From assembly GCA_947378965.1 (NCBI GenBank), contig CANCMG010000007.1, forward strand, positions 1 to 64,000: 64,000 nt of DNA, read 5' to 3'. The notes beneath the pieces were generated by a model. It saw only the letters and a program-made list of their open reading frames with translations, did no database searches and had not been told where the DNA came from. Made by a program: the position numbers and the translations under genes. The DNA comes from Alcaligenaceae bacterium. Lineage in GTDB: Bacteria; Pseudomonadota; Gammaproteobacteria; Burkholderiales; Burkholderiaceae_B. This document shows, piece after piece, positions 18,179 to 27,370 of this stretch; the stretch's first letter is position 1; every line of letters starts with the position of its first letter.

Positions 18179-21154
18179 ATGAGTGACGGTAAGATGGGTT
18201 TTTTGAATCCGATTGGTAGATTTAAGAGGATATTCTTGAAAAAGAGTATCAAACCTACGGCTGTTGCCCGCCGAACAACGGCGGCATCGCGGTTTTTGCC
18301 CGTACTTGGGCTGTTGTTCACGGTATTGATCGCGGTCGAAGCGTTTTACGTGTTGGCTCCCCGGTTTTTCGACGAGGCCGACAAGCCTAAGATGGTGCGT
18401 GCCGATGGCACCAAAATTGAGCCGCTCGATGTCGTATTAATTACCGACGAAACGGGCGCCACAAAAAATATTGGTAAAGACATGGCAAGCGGCTTTCAAA
18501 AGGCCCTGCAAACAAACGACGCCACGCAAGAGATTCGACTGATCGTGCGCGATGATAAGGGCGAAGTCGAGGCAACAGCCGCGATTGCAAGCGGTTCTGC
18601 TCTGGGCTTTCGTACGCTGGCCTTGGTGGGGCCGACCGAGCGTTCGGGGTTTCAAGCGGTCCGGGATGCAGCCAACGAAAACGAGGTTGTGGCGTTGGTG
18701 CCGATTGGTAGTCCGTCAAAAATGGCAAATGGCGATTGGACTTTTACCCTGCTGGCATCGTCCTATAAAAATGGCGTTGTCATGGGGCGCTTATTGCAAA
18801 AAATCCTCAAGAGTCCTTCGGTCGTTCAATACTCGCATGATGTGTTAGAGACGTCTGGATTTTGGGGCGGCATACTCGAAGCCTTTATGGGTAGTGGCGT
18901 TGAGGGGATTGATCAAGTTGAGTGGCTAAAAAATGCGACACCGACGCAGATCGCTGAATATATGGCCGCCAATAATTGGCACGATGTGACCATTATTTCA
19001 CTACCGATGGATGAGGCGGAGGTTGTGCTACGTTCTCTGCGTGAGTATGGTTATGTCGGCACGGTGGTTGTAGAGGGCGAGGCATCTTTAGAGCAGTTCG
19101 CTCAACGTTTTAAATCTGATCGAAGTGAGATATTGAAAACGGGGCAAATGACCAATAACGTTCTGAGTGTGGTCCCCTTTACTTCAACGATCGCTAGTGA
19201 AAAAAGTCAGCATTTGATTTCTGATTATCGAAGTCAAACGGGCGGTGAGCCGAGTTGGGCCTATGCCTATGGCTATGATGCGGGCTTATTGATTTCAAAT
19301 TTTGTGCGCGATAGTAAGGCTAAGGGTGTATTCAATTTGTCTAACCCCGACATGATGCGGGCCGAACTAAAAAAACACCTGAGTCAACTGCGTACAAATG
19401 AAACGGCAACTGTTGGCTTTACCGGGACCATCGACTTTAAAGAAAACAATACGCGTGAACTCTCGCCACGACTCGTGATGTATCGCGAGCGTAAGCAAAC
19501 ACCTTACTTCATCCAAGTGAGTGACACGCCTTCTCTTGTGTTAAATCAAGCGGAGGCAAATGATTACATCACGCTGGATCAAGTGAGCTATCGGGTAGTA
19601 CCCGTTGTGCACGTAGGTATCAATCCTCGCTCGTTTAGTGCGATCAATCTTGATGCAGGAACCTTTGAAACCACCTTTGATATTTGGTTCAAGTCCAAAG
19701 ATCTCATTGACATTGCGGATATTCAATTTTTGAATGCAGTCGGTGATTTGAAATCAGTGGTGTTAAAAGAAGAAAAACAGCTAGCCAGTGAGACGTATCG
19801 CAGGTACTTAGTGCAGGGCCTCTTTCGTTTTGATCCAACTCCTTCTGATTTGGTTTTAGATAAGATTCATCTTCAAGTGCTCTGGCGGCATCGCAAACTC
19901 GACTTAACACAACTTATATTTGTGGCAGACCCTGAAGTGTTTTATGTAACCGGCGCAAATCCCAAGGCCGCGACTCAGGGATATGATGCCTTGTCTGTGG
20001 CAGGGTACGGCCCACAATCTTCATTTTTGGCCATTGATAACAAGCAGGTGAAGGCCTTGGGTGATGATCGCGGGTTACGCGGCTTTGTTGATTATTCTGT
20101 GGGTACTTTTCAGATCGAGTTGCAGCGTAATATTTCGACGCTGACTTCGCACATCGTTAGGTTTTTTAGTGCAAAGGTTTTGCAAGATATATTTGGGCTA
20201 AGCGCTTTGTTGCTGCTGGGGGTATCACTGCTTTGGCTGGTTAAGCCCAATGCGTACTTTGCAGCAACCTTTTGTCTCGCTTTGCTGATTGTGAGTACGC
20301 TGAGTGAAACGATTCTGTTCACCTTGCCCTTGACCGCAAAATTTGATGTTGAAACGTTGGCGCTTATTCGAACAAGTTATAGCCTTCTGTTCATTCTTTT
20401 AGCCGTCCGTTTGTTTGACATGGGCCTGCTGGCTCTGATGTGGGGCAAAGGAAAAAAAGTAAAATCCGTGCAACCTGTGATCTTGTTTTTTTCGCGTGTT
20501 GGTTTGTATTTCGCGGGGATAGCGGTTTTTTACATGGGGGTCCTGGGTAAAGACTTGCTCCCAATTTTGGCGACGGCTTCAGTGCTCTTGACGGTGATCG
20601 GTTTGGCGTTACGAGAGTTGATTTTTGATTCTGTTGCGGGGATTGCTTTAGCGGCAGATCAAAACGTGGCCGTTGGTCAATGGATAAACTTCAAGACCAG
20701 AGACCGTAATTTGTCGGGTGTTGTAGAAATGCTAGGCTGGAGGTTTGTCACGCTTCGTTCGCGAGATCAACAAGCCCATTACATACCGAACTCGATTTTT
20801 GCGACGCAAATCCTCTCTAATCTGTCTAATGATCAGGGCTACATTCGTATTGAGATTCCCTTTTTGATGTCAGCAAAAGCAGAGGTCGATCGCTTATTTT
20901 TGATCTTGGTCGAGGCCCTCAAACAGCCGCTCGAGCAAGTGCCAGATGTTGATCATGCCCGCCCCGTGAAAGTGTTGCTTGATGGCCTTCAAGAGGGCAG
21001 TGTGCGTTGTGTGGTGCAGGTGTTTTATTCTCCACAGGTCAGCACAGATTTACTAAAAACGACCGTTTTAGAGGTGGTGCGTCAGGTTTTGGTCAAAGAG
21101 GATGCGCTGTCTAGTCCCTGGCTAAGTTTTAAGTCGAATGAATACGCGACTTGA
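18179..21154 (+). CDS. Type-I periplasmic-binding-domain / MscS mechanosensitive channel fusion (991 aa)
   Basis: N-terminal TM anchor; LivJ/Peripla_BP_6-like domain; beta-rich domain; several TMs; LTVIGLALRELIFDSVAGIALAADQNVAVGQWINF...IPNSIFATQILSNLS = MscS signature. Confidence 0.8.
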   Translation: MSDGKMGFLNPIGRFKRIFLKKSIKPTAVARRTTAASRFLPVLGLLFTVLIAVEAFYVLAPRFFDEADKPKMVRADGTKIEPLDVVLITDETGATKNIGKDMASGFQKALQTNDATQEIRLIVRDDKGEVEATAAIASGSALGFRTLALVGPTERSGFQAVRDAANENEVVALVPIGSPSKMANGDWTFTLLASSYKNGVVMGRLLQKILKSPSVVQYSHDVLETSGFWGGILEAFMGSGVEGIDQVEWLKNATPTQIAEYMAANNWHDVTIISLPMDEAEVVLRSLREYGYVGTVVVEGEASLEQFAQRFKSDRSEILKTGQMTNNVLSVVPFTSTIASEKSQHLISDYRSQTGGEPSWAYAYGYDAGLLISNFVRDSKAKGVFNLSNPDMMRAELKKHLSQLRTNETATVGFTGTIDFKENNTRELSPRLVMYRERKQTPYFIQVSDTPSLVLNQAEANDYITLDQVSYRVVPVVHVGINPRSFSAINLDAGTFETTFDIWFKSKDLIDIADIQFLNAVGDLKSVVLKEEKQLASETYRRYLVQGLFRFDPTPSDLVLDKIHLQVLWRHRKLDLTQLIFVADPEVFYVTGANPKAATQGYDALSVAGYGPQSSFLAIDNKQVKALGDDRGLRGFVDYSVGTFQIELQRNISTLTSHIVRFFSAKVLQDIFGLSALLLLGVSLLWLVKPNAYFAATFCLALLIVSTLSETILFTLPLTAKFDVETLALIRTSYSLLFILLAVRLFDMGLLALMWGKGKKVKSVQPVILFFSRVGLYFAGIAVFYMGVLGKDLLPILATASVLLTVIGLALRELIFDSVAGIALAADQNVAVGQWINFKTRDRNLSGVVEMLGWRFVTLRSRDQQAHYIPNSIFATQILSNLSNDQGYIRIEIPFLMSAKAEVDRLFLILVEALKQPLEQVPDVDHARPVKVLLDGLQEGSVRCVVQVFYSPQVSTDLLKTTVLEVVRQVLVKEDALSSPWLSFKSNEYAT

Positions 21155-21235
21155 GACTGTTTCGAGATCTTTGGTGTGTTGTGTTTTAGGTACCGTTTGG
21201 TTGCTCACTTTAATTCTGTTACACTGCTCATCTTT

Positions 21236-21312
21236 CGGGGCGTAGCGCAGCCTGGTAGCGCATCTGCTTTGGGAGCAGAGGGTCGTGAGTTCGAATCCCA
21301 CCGCCCCGACCA
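21236..21312 (+). tRNA. tRNA-Pro(TGG)
   Basis: 77 nt; CGGGGCG/CGCCCCG acceptor stem, loop TTTGGGA, GTTCGAATCC T arm, encoded CCA. Confidence 0.97.
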
Positions 21313-21320
21313 GTAATCTC

Positions 21321-21354
21321 AAAAGGCTAGTTTCTTAATTGAAACTAGCCTTTT
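21321..21354 (+). terminator. Strong terminator after tRNA-Pro
   Basis: AAAAGGCTAGTTTC-TTAATT-GAAACTAGCCTTTT, 14-bp perfect stem. Confidence 0.85.
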
Positions 21355-21455
21355 GCTTTGGGCGAGCGGTTTTTTGCTTGTGGGGGTCCTTTGCTTTGAG
21401 TGAGTGGCTTTTTACTTGAAACCGATCCTATGCCTTTGGCGAGCGGTTTTTTGCC
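21352..21455 (+). repeat. Degenerate tandem repeat, about 38-39 bp x 2.7 (core CTTTGGGCGAGCGGTTTTTTGC)
   Basis: Copies begin at 21352, 21390 and 21429. Confidence 0.75.
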
Positions 21456-21503
21456 GGCGGTGTGATAATCAGAGATGATCCACTTCATCTCTCGGAGAAC
21501 CTC

Positions 21504-22394
21504 ATGGCACCAGAAGTCGTATTTATTGGTCTAGGCAACATGGGCATGCCCATGGCACTTAATCTGCTACGTGGCGGGTTTTCAGTCATTGGTTTTGACT
21601 TGGCACAGGCTAACGTCGACGCTTTGGTGGCGGCAGGCGGGGCTAAAGGCCTTGACTTTGCGCAGGCTGTCAAAGGTGCCAAAGTCGTGGTCAGTATGCT
21701 GCCAGCGAGCCAGCACGTGCAAAGCGTGTATTTGGGCGACCAGGGCGTTTTAGCGCTTGTTCAGAAGGGTACTTTGCTAATCGATTCATCGACTATTTCG
21801 CCACAGGTGGCCAAAGAGCTCGGTACTGCTGCTGCCGCCAAAGGGATAGAAATGATTGATGCGCCTGTTTCGGGCGGGCCCTTCGGCGCTAAGGCTGGCA
21901 CCCTGACCTTTATGGTGGGTGGCACTGAGCAGGGCTTTGCGGCCGCACAGCCGTATCTGCAAAAGATGGGTAAGGCGCTGTATCACGCCGGTGCGCATGG
22001 CAGTGGTCAAACCGTTAAGGTTTGCAACAACATGCTGCTGGGTATCACCATGATCGGCACCGCCGAAGCCTTGCGTTTGGGTGTTGCCAATGGGCTTGAT
22101 CCTGCCGTACTGTCTGAAATTATGTCAAAAAGTTCGGGCAATAACTGGGTCTTGAATTCGTGTAATCCATGTCCAGGCGTCATGCCAGAGTCGGCCGCGT
22201 CAAATGGCTACGCCGGTGGTTTTGGTGTTGATTTAATGCTGAAAGACTTGGGTCTGGCGGTTGAAAACTCTTTGGCCACTAAGTGCAGTGTGCCGCTGGG
22301 TGGTTTGGCTCGTAACCTGTACGACATGCATAGCAAGTTGGGGCATGGCAAGCTGGATTACGGTAGCATCTACGAAACCTTAGGAAAAAAATAA
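21504..22394 (+). CDS. NAD(P)-dependent oxidoreductase, 3-hydroxyisobutyrate dehydrogenase family
   Basis: VFIGLGNMGMPMALNLLRGG, DAPVSGGPFGAKAGTLTFMVGG; CGGAG SD. Confidence 0.88.
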   Translation: MAPEVVFIGLGNMGMPMALNLLRGGFSVIGFDLAQANVDALVAAGGAKGLDFAQAVKGAKVVVSMLPASQHVQSVYLGDQGVLALVQKGTLLIDSSTISPQVAKELGTAAAAKGIEMIDAPVSGGPFGAKAGTLTFMVGGTEQGFAAAQPYLQKMGKALYHAGAHGSGQTVKVCNNMLLGITMIGTAEALRLGVANGLDPAVLSEIMSKSSGNNWVLNSCNPCPGVMPESAASNGYAGGFGVDLMLKDLGLAVENSLATKCSVPLGGLARNLYDMHSKLGHGKLDYGSIYETLGKK

Positions 22395-22398
22395 TTTA

Positions 22399-22419
22399 GT
22401 GCCGTTGCTACAACGGCGC
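22399..22419 (+). terminator. Hairpin after the dehydrogenase gene
   Basis: GTGCCGTTG-CTA-CAACGGCGC followed by AT-rich sequence. Confidence 0.4.
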
Positions 22420-22576
22420 ATTTAAATATTTTTTAAAAACTAGGGTAAACCATAATGAGAAAACCCTAGGCGCATAATAGGCTTACAGTACTGGCACATA
22501 GATCGTAATCTCAGTGCTTTTTACTGATAAAAGACGATTTGCTGCAAAAAATAAACACAACTCCAGGAGACAAACC

Positions 22577-23830
22577 ATGTTGCATCCTAAGCGTGCAGGT
22601 CTGCATTTTGTTAAAGCGGCGCTTGTCGCTGCGCTCGTGTCAGTGGGCTTCGCAAGTCACGCTGAAGTCGGTATCACCGACACTGAAATTTTGTGGGGTA
22701 ATTCGACGCCTCTTTCAGGCCCCAATGCAGGCTACGGCGCCATTGGTCGCGCGCAAAAGGCTTGTTTTGAATACGTCAATGCTGATCTTGGCGGCGTCAA
22801 AATGGGCGACGGCAAAACCCGCAAGTTCAAACTAATGATGTACGACGACGCGATGGAGCCAGCTCGCGCCTTGCAAAACGCCCGTCGTCTGATTACGCAA
22901 GATAAGGTATTTGCGATTTCGGGTAACGTCGGTACCGGCGCTAACCTTGGCGCACGTCCGTTCTACAACACCGAAAAAGTGCCGCAAGTATTTTTGTATA
23001 CGGGCGGGCCAATGTTTGGCTCAAAGCCTGAAGTTGAAAAGTTTCCGTACACGATGTTGGCTTTGTTAGCCTACAACACTGAAGCCGCGTTGTACGCGTC
23101 TTACATCAAGACCAACTATCCTAATGCAAAAGTTGCGCTATTCAACGATGATAGCGGTGGCCCATTTTTTGCGACAGGCTTTATCAAAGCCGCAAAAGAG
23201 CTAGGGCTCAATGTCGTGATTCACGAAGAGCATTCGTATAGCGAACCCACGATTGATGCAAAGATTGATCGTATCGCCGCCTCGGGTGCTGATGTGTTTG
23301 TGGATGCGACGACTCCTAAATTTGTCGTGCAAGCGTTAAAGCGTATGCAGACAATTAACTGGAAACCCGCCCACATCATTTGGGGTGTTGGCTCAAGCAT
23401 CGGTGGCGCCCTGCAGCCTGCGGGTGCAGCAGCTTCAACCGGTGTGTTAACAGGCTTGTGGCTTAAGGATCAGGCGAACCCAGCCTACGCCAATGATGAC
23501 GACATGAAGACCTATGTCGAGAAACTTAAAAAGTATGAGAGCAGCCTAAACCCAGCCGATCAAAATGCGGCGGCGGGGTGGTTTATTTGCCATGCAGTGA
23601 AGGCGGTACTTGAAAATACCAAGGCACCGACACGCGAGGCGTTCATGGAATCCGCACGCAACATGAAGGGTGTGAAAGCCCCCCTGTTGCTTGAAGGCAT
23701 CACCCTGAACACCAGTGGTTCGACCGATGGCTATCCGATTGAGTCGGTTCAGATGGGTCAGTACGATGGGGTGAAGTATGTGTCGAAAGGCCCAGTGATT
23801 AATTACGAGGGTAAGACGCCTGCACCTTAA
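22577..23830 (+). CDS. Branched-chain amino-acid-type ABC transporter substrate-binding protein
   Basis: Signal peptide plus GVTDTEILWGNSTPLSGPNAGYG-type Liv SBP start; AGGAG SD. Confidence 0.88.
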   Translation: MLHPKRAGLHFVKAALVAALVSVGFASHAEVGITDTEILWGNSTPLSGPNAGYGAIGRAQKACFEYVNADLGGVKMGDGKTRKFKLMMYDDAMEPARALQNARRLITQDKVFAISGNVGTGANLGARPFYNTEKVPQVFLYTGGPMFGSKPEVEKFPYTMLALLAYNTEAALYASYIKTNYPNAKVALFNDDSGGPFFATGFIKAAKELGLNVVIHEEHSYSEPTIDAKIDRIAASGADVFVDATTPKFVVQALKRMQTINWKPAHIIWGVGSSIGGALQPAGAAASTGVLTGLWLKDQANPAYANDDDMKTYVEKLKKYESSLNPADQNAAAGWFICHAVKAVLENTKAPTREAFMESARNMKGVKAPLLLEGITLNTSGSTDGYPIESVQMGQYDGVKYVSKGPVINYEGKTPAP

Positions 23831-23886
23831 CGCGTTGCGTTCAAAGCAGACGCAATACTTGGCAATATTCAAGCGGTAAGCACGAC

Positions 23887-23914
23887 CTCAGGCGCCTTGG
23901 AAAAGGCGTCTGAG
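23887..23914 (+). terminator. Terminator-like hairpin
   Basis: CTCAGGCGCCTT-GGAA-AAGGCGTCTGAG (12 bp, GNRA loop) then TTGTTC. Confidence 0.5.
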
Positions 23915-23937
23915 TTGTTCAAACTCATACACAAGAG

Positions 23938-24834
23938 ATGATCATGGCTCAAAACGGCGCTGGTGCAGGACAGAAAGTTGGCTTTGTAGGTTTGGGTGCA
24001 ATGGGCGGCCGTATGGTCGCTCACTTAAAAGATTTTGCCGACGTTCAGGTGTTCGATCTGGATGTTGCTCGGCGCGAACAGGCCGCCGCAGCGGCTGGCG
24101 GCAAGGCGGTGGCTAGCATCGGCGCGATGGCTGATGCTCAGGTGGTGATTTTGATGTTGCCTGACAGCCCGATCGTTGACAAGGTGTTGCGCAATGAATT
24201 GCTCAAGACGTTAAAGCAGGGCGCGATGGTGATCGATATGAGTTCGTCGACACCCGCCAACACCATTGAGAATGCCAAAATCTCAAAACAGCATGGCATC
24301 ACGTTTATTGATGCGCCTGTCTCTGGCGGAATTGGCGGTGCCGAGTCGGGCAAACTGGCGATCATGGCCGGTGGTGAGGCAGCAGACTTTGCACGTGCCT
24401 TGCCCTTGCTCAATCGTATGGGGACTAAAGTTGTGCATGTTGGCCCAGTGGGATCAGGTCATGCTGTTAAAGCGTTGAACAATTTGTTGGGTGCAACGAT
24501 CTTAGTGGCAACCTCTGAAATTTTTGCGGCCGGCGAAAAGTTTGGGCTTGATCCTGCCGTGATGCATCAAGTGATTGATGCCTCAAGTGGTGGCAGCTTT
24601 ATGACCGCACAGGCTTGGCCACGTGCGGTGTTGCCCAAGACTTGGAACTTCGGTTTTGCGATGCAACTGATGAATAAAGACGTTGGGATTGCAATGTCAC
24701 TGATCCAGTCCACCGGAGTCAAAACCGTTTTGTGCGAAGCGAATGCAGCGCTGTGGGCAAAAGCTGTCAAAGAGAATCCAGGCGCTGATATGACCATCAT
24801 CACGAAAAATATTCGTGAAGCGGCTGGGCTCTAA
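23938..24834 (+). CDS. NAD(P)-dependent oxidoreductase, 3-hydroxyisobutyrate dehydrogenase / tartronate semialdehyde reductase family
   Basis: VGFVGLGAMGGRMVAHL, DAPVSGGIGGAESGKLAIMAGG. Confidence 0.87.
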   Translation: MIMAQNGAGAGQKVGFVGLGAMGGRMVAHLKDFADVQVFDLDVARREQAAAAAGGKAVASIGAMADAQVVILMLPDSPIVDKVLRNELLKTLKQGAMVIDMSSSTPANTIENAKISKQHGITFIDAPVSGGIGGAESGKLAIMAGGEAADFARALPLLNRMGTKVVHVGPVGSGHAVKALNNLLGATILVATSEIFAAGEKFGLDPAVMHQVIDASSGGSFMTAQAWPRAVLPKTWNFGFAMQLMNKDVGIAMSLIQSTGVKTVLCEANAALWAKAVKENPGADMTIITKNIREAAGL

Positions 24835-25005
24835 ATCTGCATTGCATCGTGGGCGCAGTATCGCGCCGACCTGTGCTTGCGTGCCGATCTAGCAATTTTT
24901 TTCTAGGTATGTTTAGCGGTACTGTGCGTTCAGGTCGTCGCCGCGTTCAAGGCGCTTGAGATGTGCTGCGCATTGTTGCCCTAGACGGATAAATTGGAAA
25001 TCTTA

Positions 25006-25779
25006 ATGAGTCCAACCCATAAATTATCAGTGTCGGACCTATCTCTGCGCTTCGGTGGCATCGTCGCGCTCAATGGCTTGTCGTTTACCGTCGATGAAGG
25101 ATCGATTTGTGGGTTGATTGGTCCCAACGGTGCAGGTAAAACGAGTCTGTTTAATTGCATCAGCCGTTTGTATAACCCGTCGGCGGGGCGCGTGCTGTTT
25201 AACGGTCGTGACATTACAGCGGTCAAGGCCAAAGAGGTCGCCAACCTTGGGATTGCGCGTACCTTTCAAAACCTAGCCTTGCTATCTTCGTTGACGGTGC
25301 ACGAAAACGTGATGCTCGGCGGGCACCATTACGGTCGTAGCCGTTTACTGACAGCGCCGTTTTCGCCACTCTCGCGTCGGCCTGAAGAGGCTTCGCTCAG
25401 TCGGTTTGCGGATGAGTTGCTTGAGCGCTTGAATATGGGCGACTTACGCGATCAACGTATCGATGATTTGTCATATCCCACCCTGAAAAAAGTTGAACTT
25501 GCGCGTGCACTTGCGATGCGTCCAACATTTTTAATGTTGGATGAACCCGCTGGTGGCTTGTCGCACTCAGAGGTTGGTGAGTTGTCTGACACGCTCGTAC
25601 GTATTCGTAGTGAGTTTAATTTGACTCTGTTGCTCGTCGAGCATCATATGGGTATGGTCATGAAAATATCTGACAATATTGTTGTGCTTGATTTTGGGCA
25701 CAAGATCGCTGATGGCAAACCTGCCGACATCAAAGTCAACCCACGTGTGGTTGAAGCGTACTTGGGTAAACCAAGATGA
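25006..25779 (+). CDS. livG: Branched-chain-type ABC transporter ATP-binding protein (LivG)
   Basis: GPNGAGKTS, LivG-like; neighbours livF/H/M. Confidence 0.9.
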   Translation: MSPTHKLSVSDLSLRFGGIVALNGLSFTVDEGSICGLIGPNGAGKTSLFNCISRLYNPSAGRVLFNGRDITAVKAKEVANLGIARTFQNLALLSSLTVHENVMLGGHHYGRSRLLTAPFSPLSRRPEEASLSRFADELLERLNMGDLRDQRIDDLSYPTLKKVELARALAMRPTFLMLDEPAGGLSHSEVGELSDTLVRIRSEFNLTLLLVEHHMGMVMKISDNIVVLDFGHKIADGKPADIKVNPRVVEAYLGKPR

Positions 25780-26489
25780 AAGTTCTTGATATCCAAAACT
25801 TCTCGGCTGGGTATGGTCGCTTACGCGTGTTACACAACATTTCAATGTCTGTTCACGAGGGCAGCGTTGCGGTCTTGTTGGGCGCAAACGGAGCTGGTAA
25901 AACGACCACCTTACGCGCCATCAGTGGGTTGATCAAAAGTGAAGGCAGTGTTTTGCTCGATGGTCAAGAGACGCATGGCTTAAGCCCCGATCGCATTGCA
26001 CGCCTCGGTGTCGCACATGCCGCTGAAGGTCGTGGCACGTTTACTGATTTGACCGTCGAAGACAATCTACGCGTCGGTGCCTTTAGGCGCACCGACACAA
26101 AAGAGATCGCTGCCGACATTGAAAAAATGTACGCGTTGTTTCCGCGTTTGCGCGAGCGCTATCAGCAAAAAGCGGGCAGCTTGAGCGGGGGCGAGCAGCA
26201 AATGCTTGCGGTGGGTCGTGCCCTGATGCTGCGTCCGCGCGTACTGTTGCTTGATGAACCCTCGCTGGGCCTGGCGCCAGTCATCATTAATGATCTGTAT
26301 GACACTCTGGCGCGTGTGAATAAAGAGCTGCGTATCACCATGCTGATTGTTGAGCAAAATGCCAATTTGGCTCTGCAGATCGCGGACTACGCTTACGTAC
26401 TTGAGTCTGGGGTGATTTCATTGCAAGGCCCTGCACAAGAGATCGCCTCGCATGATGGCGTGCGTGCGGCTTATCTCGGAGAGGTCTGA
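25776..26489 (+). CDS. livF: Branched-chain-type ABC transporter ATP-binding protein (LivF)
   Basis: GANGAGKTT, LSGGEQQMLAVGRAL. Confidence 0.92.
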   Translation: MKVLDIQNFSAGYGRLRVLHNISMSVHEGSVAVLLGANGAGKTTTLRAISGLIKSEGSVLLDGQETHGLSPDRIARLGVAHAAEGRGTFTDLTVEDNLRVGAFRRTDTKEIAADIEKMYALFPRLRERYQQKAGSLSGGEQQMLAVGRALMLRPRVLLLDEPSLGLAPVIINDLYDTLARVNKELRITMLIVEQNANLALQIADYAYVLESGVISLQGPAQEIASHDGVRAAYLGEV

Positions 26490-27370
26490 TGATTTATTTT
26501 TTACAGCAACTGCTCAATGGCCTGGCAACAGGTGCGATCTATGCTTCGTTGGGCTTGGCACTCGTATTAATCTATCGCACCACCAACATCGCTAATTTCG
26601 CCCAGGGCGAGATGGCAACGTTCTCGGCATTTTTAACCTGGCAGCTAACCGAATTTGGTTTGCCGATTGGGTGGGCAATTTTGATTTCGCTTGGACTGTC
26701 GTTGATCATGGGCGCCGTCACCTACGTGTTGATTGTGCGGCCCGTGCAATACAAAGACGAGATGACAATCATCATCGTCACGCTAGGATTGTTTCTGGCG
26801 TACAACAGTGCTACCGGTGCGATTTGGGGCTTTATGCAAAAGGCCTCACCAAGCCCGTTGCCTGAACAGACCTGGACATTCGGCACACTGCGTGTTGGCG
26901 CTGAGTTACTGGCTTTTGTTGGGGTACTCGTGACGATTTCAGCCGGGTTATATGTATTGTTTCAGCGCACACGTTTGGGCATGGCTTTGCGGGCCGCAGC
27001 ATCAAATGCACAGTCGGCGCAGTTGGTCGGTATCCCCTATACCGCCATGATGACGCTGGGCTGGGGGATGGCTGCAGCGTTGGGCTCGGTGTCTGGCGCT
27101 TTGGTCGCTTCGCGTCTGACCTTAGATCCCAACATGATGGGTGATGTGATTATTTATGCCTTCGCGGCGGCGGTGGTTGGCGGGCTCAGCAGCTATCTGG
27201 GGGCTGTCGTAGGCGGTGTTGTCGTTGGTGTGTCTCAATCTTTCTCAACCGCATATTTGCCTGCACTCGGCGCAGATCTTCAGATCATTGTGCCTTTGTT
27301 GTTAATTGTTGCCGTGTTGATTGTGAAGCCTGAAGGTCTGTTTGGTAAAGCCGTGCAGGTGAGGGTATGA
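26489..27370 (+). CDS. livH: Branched-chain-type ABC transporter permease (LivH)
   Basis: LivH-like membrane protein; TGATG junction with livF. Confidence 0.92.
   Translation: MIYFLQQLLNGLATGAIYASLGLALVLIYRTTNIANFAQGEMATFSAFLTWQLTEFGLPIGWAILISLGLSLIMGAVTYVLIVRPVQYKDEMTIIIVTLGLFLAYNSATGAIWGFMQKASPSPLPEQTWTFGTLRVGAELLAFVGVLVTISAGLYVLFQRTRLGMALRAAASNAQSAQLVGIPYTAMMTLGWGMAAALGSVSGALVASRLTLDPNMMGDVIIYAFAAAVVGGLSSYLGAVVGGVVVGVSQSFSTAYLPALGADLQIIVPLLLIVAVLIVKPEGLFGKAVQVRV

Noticed and set aside
21122-21322. Minus-strand [30 protein letters not shown]
   Set aside because: It is the antisense translation of tRNA-Pro, a well-known false ORF pattern
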